Positions 61,945 to 64,000 of a DNA stretch of 64,000 bases are shown piece after piece. Below the pieces are notes generated by a model. That model was not told the origin of the DNA and did no database searches. It worked only from the letters and a program-made list of their open reading frames with translations. Position 1 is the stretch's first letter. The number at the start of each line of letters is the position of its first letter. Made by a program: the position numbers and the translations under genes. This DNA is from Acinetobacter schindleri CIP 107287 (GTDB lineage: Bacteria; Pseudomonadota; Gammaproteobacteria; Pseudomonadales; Moraxellaceae). The stretch covers positions 124,001 to 188,000 of the forward strand of contig NZ_KB849574.1 in NCBI RefSeq assembly GCF_000368625.1. The letters run 5' to 3'.

Positions 61945-61974
61945 AAAGATAGCCTCATTCATGAGGCTATCTTT
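61945..61974 (+). terminator. Terminator after the second receptor
   Basis: AAAGATAGCCTCAT, a 2-nt centre, ATGAGGCTATCTTT: a 14-bp perfect stem followed by ATTT. Confidence 0.85.
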
Positions 61975-62171
61975 ATTTCTGTCCTATATATCAAGGACTA
62001 CTTGAACATACTGTTTTTAACACCTGTTAGTTATCTTATTTAAGTCATGGCTTAAAACCTCAAGAAAATATAGACCTTACCTTTTTTCTATAGAAATCCT
62101 GAATCAAATTCTAAAATTTAAACAGTAATTCCATGCACAAAGTTATAACAATGACTAAATTCAATATTGTT

Positions 62172-62190
62172 AATGATAATTATTATCACT
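62172..62190. promoter_or_regulatory. Fur-box-like site upstream of the third TonB receptor
   Basis: AATGATAATTATTATCACT matches the Fur consensus closely in a TTAATGATAATTATTATC context. It lies about 120 bp before the ATG at 62307. The remaining gap from 61975 to 62306 holds no gene that I can see. Confidence 0.75.
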
Positions 62191-62306
62191 ACAATTCGCA
62201 AAATTGTTAAAGGCCATAACAATAACTCCATAATTGCTGCTATTTGATGAACTCGAGCATATCAAGGTGGTAAGGGAAATATTATTTAATTCAGGAATTT
62301 CGCAAT

Positions 62307-64000
62307 ATGGCGCATATCAAAAGCCGGAAAAATCATTATAAGACTTCATTGGTCGCACTTGCTGCAACTCTGCCTCTCATCGCTCATGCGGATAACACCA
62401 CCAATGAAGGCGTTATTCAGCTTCCAGAAATTACGGTTAAAAACAAAACTGTAAGTGAATATAAAGTAGATCAATTAAGCTCTGTTAAATCTAGCCAAGC
62501 TTTGGTAGATACGCCGCAAACTGTTTCGATTATCAACAAAAATTTATTAAAAGAACAAGGTGCGACTACCTTGGTTGAAGCTCTGCGTAATACACCAGGA
62601 ATTACCTTACAACTGGGTGAAAATGGCAATACCAGTGCTGGCGATGCCTTCCAGATGCGCGGCTTTTCAACTCAAAGCTCCACCTATCTGGATGGCATTC
62701 GTGACCTCGGCGCTGTAAGTCGTGATGTGTTTAACCTGGAACAGGTGGAAGTCGTAAAAGGCCCTGCGAGTGCCGAAGGTGGGCGTGGTACGGCGTCTGG
62801 TTATGTGAATCTGGTCAGCAAATTGCCTCATTTGGAAAACAGTCGTGAAGTCTCTGCCACCTACAATACGGCTGAACATACGCGTCTTGCCACTGACATT
62901 AATCAGGCCATTAATGACAGCGTTGCTGTCCGTTTAAATGCAATGGGTCAAGATGGCGGTGTAGAAGGCCGCGACTTTATCCAGAATCAAGGCTGGGCTG
63001 TTGCCCCTTCTATCGCCTTTGGTCTGGATAGCGATACTCGTTTATATCTTTACTCACAACACATTCGTCAGCGTAATATCCCGGATGGCGGTATTCCGAC
63101 TATTGGCATGCAAGGTTTCTGGAATGCAGATCCCCTAATCGCCAGCGCACCTAAAGTAGACCGTGAAAATTATTATGGCCATGCAGATGACCATGAAGAT
63201 GTCGATGCCGATATGTATACAGCCAAAATCGAAAGTGACTGGGCTGAAAATCTGAAATTTACCAATATTACCCGTCTAGGCAATACCCATATGCAGCGCA
63301 CTTTGACGGGGATTAATAGCCTTTCAAGAAATGACTCTACCCATCCTCAAGACTGGACAGTAAGCCGTTCACGCCAGGGCGTCGATCAGGAAAATAAAAT
63401 TCTGGCTAATCAGAGCACGGTGAACTGGAATATCAAAACCGGTTCAGTGGAGCATGATATGGTCGCTGGTGTAGAACTATTAAAAGAACAGCAACATTCC
63501 AGAACACTGGCTACACAAATGCCAGGGCAGCCTACTAACAGTACGCCACCCGCAAATCTATATCATCCTGACCGTCACCAGAATCTGCCTGATCCTGTGT
63601 ATACGGGCGCTTATTCAGATGGTGAAACCCAGACGGCGGCTGCTTATCTTTTTGATACGCTCAAGTTCGGTGAACGTTTTCAACTCAATGGTGGCGTCCG
63701 TGTCGATTATTACGATACCAACTACGATGCATTGGGTTACTCAACCGACAGCAATACCTTGGCAGTGACTGAAACCAAAACAGATTTAAAAGCCCATGAC
63801 ACTTTATTCAGCTGGAAGCTCGGTGGTTTATATAAGCCAACCGCCTACAGCAGTGTCTATGCATCTTATGCCAAATCCCTGACACCACCGGGTAGCAGTA
63901 ACTTTAGCCTTTCATCCACAGGAATAAACAGCTCAGCCGCAGACCCTCAAGAAACTCATCATTATGAAATTGGCACCAAATGGGATCTGCTAGAGGGTGA
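62307..64000 (+). CDS. TonB-dependent catecholate siderophore receptor (Fiu/PiuA-like), partial
   Basis: An open frame starts at the ATG at 62307 and continues to the right edge (about 565 residues visible). The N-terminus is MAHIKSRKNHYKTSLVALAA, with a signal cut after LIAHA. Next are LPEITVKNK (TonB box region), VDTPQTVSIINKNLLKEQGA, LRNTPGITLQLGENGNTSAG, MRGFSTQSSTYLDGIRDLG and VKGPASAEGGRGTASGYVNL, the typical Fiu/PiuA plug. In Acinetobacter and Pseudomonas PiuA takes up ferric catechols and cefiderocol-type drugs. The C-terminal barrel is cut by the window end. Confidence 0.87.
   Translation, partial: MAHIKSRKNHYKTSLVALAATLPLIAHADNTTNEGVIQLPEITVKNKTVSEYKVDQLSSVKSSQALVDTPQTVSIINKNLLKEQGATTLVEALRNTPGITLQLGENGNTSAGDAFQMRGFSTQSSTYLDGIRDLGAVSRDVFNLEQVEVVKGPASAEGGRGTASGYVNLVSKLPHLENSREVSATYNTAEHTRLATDINQAINDSVAVRLNAMGQDGGVEGRDFIQNQGWAVAPSIAFGLDSDTRLYLYSQHIRQRNIPDGGIPTIGMQGFWNADPLIASAPKVDRENYYGHADDHEDVDADMYTAKIESDWAENLKFTNITRLGNTHMQRTLTGINSLSRNDSTHPQDWTVSRSRQGVDQENKILANQSTVNWNIKTGSVEHDMVAGVELLKEQQHSRTLATQMPGQPTNSTPPANLYHPDRHQNLPDPVYTGAYSDGETQTAAAYLFDTLKFGERFQLNGGVRVDYYDTNYDALGYSTDSNTLAVTETKTDLKAHDTLFSWKLGGLYKPTAYSSVYASYAKSLTPPGSSNFSLSSTGINSSAADPQETHHYEIGTKWDLLEG

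Noticed and set aside
1..64000. CRISPR array
   Set aside because: I looked for evenly spaced repeats of 24-40 bp and found none; the repeats present are isolated pairs or palindromes.

Overview
The window looks like a chromosomal segment of an Acinetobacter species (Moraxellaceae, Gammaproteobacteria). The evidence is the AT-rich base composition, the tig-clpP-clpX cluster, the ackA-pta pair next to proA, a class I fumarase, Acinetobacter-like TonB receptors with Fur-type boxes, and an IS5-family element with ends typical of this genus. I cannot name the species from sequence alone.

Positions 1 to about 29,880 form an integrated genomic island. Its right end is diagnostic. A tyrosine recombinase gene (28454-29653, minus) lies beside the first 22 codons of prfC (release factor 3, minus, ATG at 29944), which lose homology right after the residues ISHP. 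The island has therefore integrated into the 5' end of prfC, the same region used by SXT/R391 elements. The rest of prfC and the other attachment site should lie left of position 1. Inside the island, from right to left, are: integrase, an AlpA-like regulator, replication-type genes of the inovirus Gp2/YagK family (two with HUH motifs and one possible degenerate relative) around a hairpin-rich intergenic region, a YaaW-like two-gene unit, a Sel1-repeat protein, zinc-binding small proteins, a DUF932/YqaJ/Gp3-like recombination block, and then a dense defence island. The defence island holds a complete QatABCD system, a four-gene methyltransferase-helicase-GIY-YIG nuclease system, a reverse-transcriptase locus of DRT2 type, a Fic protein, and a PP2C phosphatase with a stand-alone FtsK-gamma-like winged helix.

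The most notable item is the reverse-transcriptase locus at 2676-5440. The RT gene (466 codons once reconstructed) is split by a 1039-bp IS5-family element with a 9-bp target duplication. Upstream of the RT is a non-coding RNA-like region with a strong terminal hairpin. On the strand opposite that RNA there is a stop-free 159-nt frame with its own Shine-Dalgarno and ATG. If this RNA is copied by rolling-circle reverse transcription with a 129-nt period, an AACT microhomology at exactly that spacing joins the ends, a -35/-10 promoter with a 17-bp spacer forms across the junction, and the reading frame becomes endless (129 = 3 x 43). This matches the logic of DRT2 'neo' genes and is a testable prediction.

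Positions 29,880 to 64,000 are ordinary core genome: a PaaI-like thioesterase, an MHYT-GGDEF-EAL protein, prc, nagZ, a SAM methyltransferase, an alpha/beta hydrolase with a possible PilZ-like tail, proA, ackA-pta, a permease/alcohol dehydrogenase/semialdehyde dehydrogenase operon with a divergent-facing IclR regulator and a 25-bp palindromic operator candidate, a class I fumarase, a lipoprotein, clpX-clpP-tig, and three consecutive TonB-dependent siderophore receptors, each with a Fur-box-like site. The third receptor runs off the right edge.
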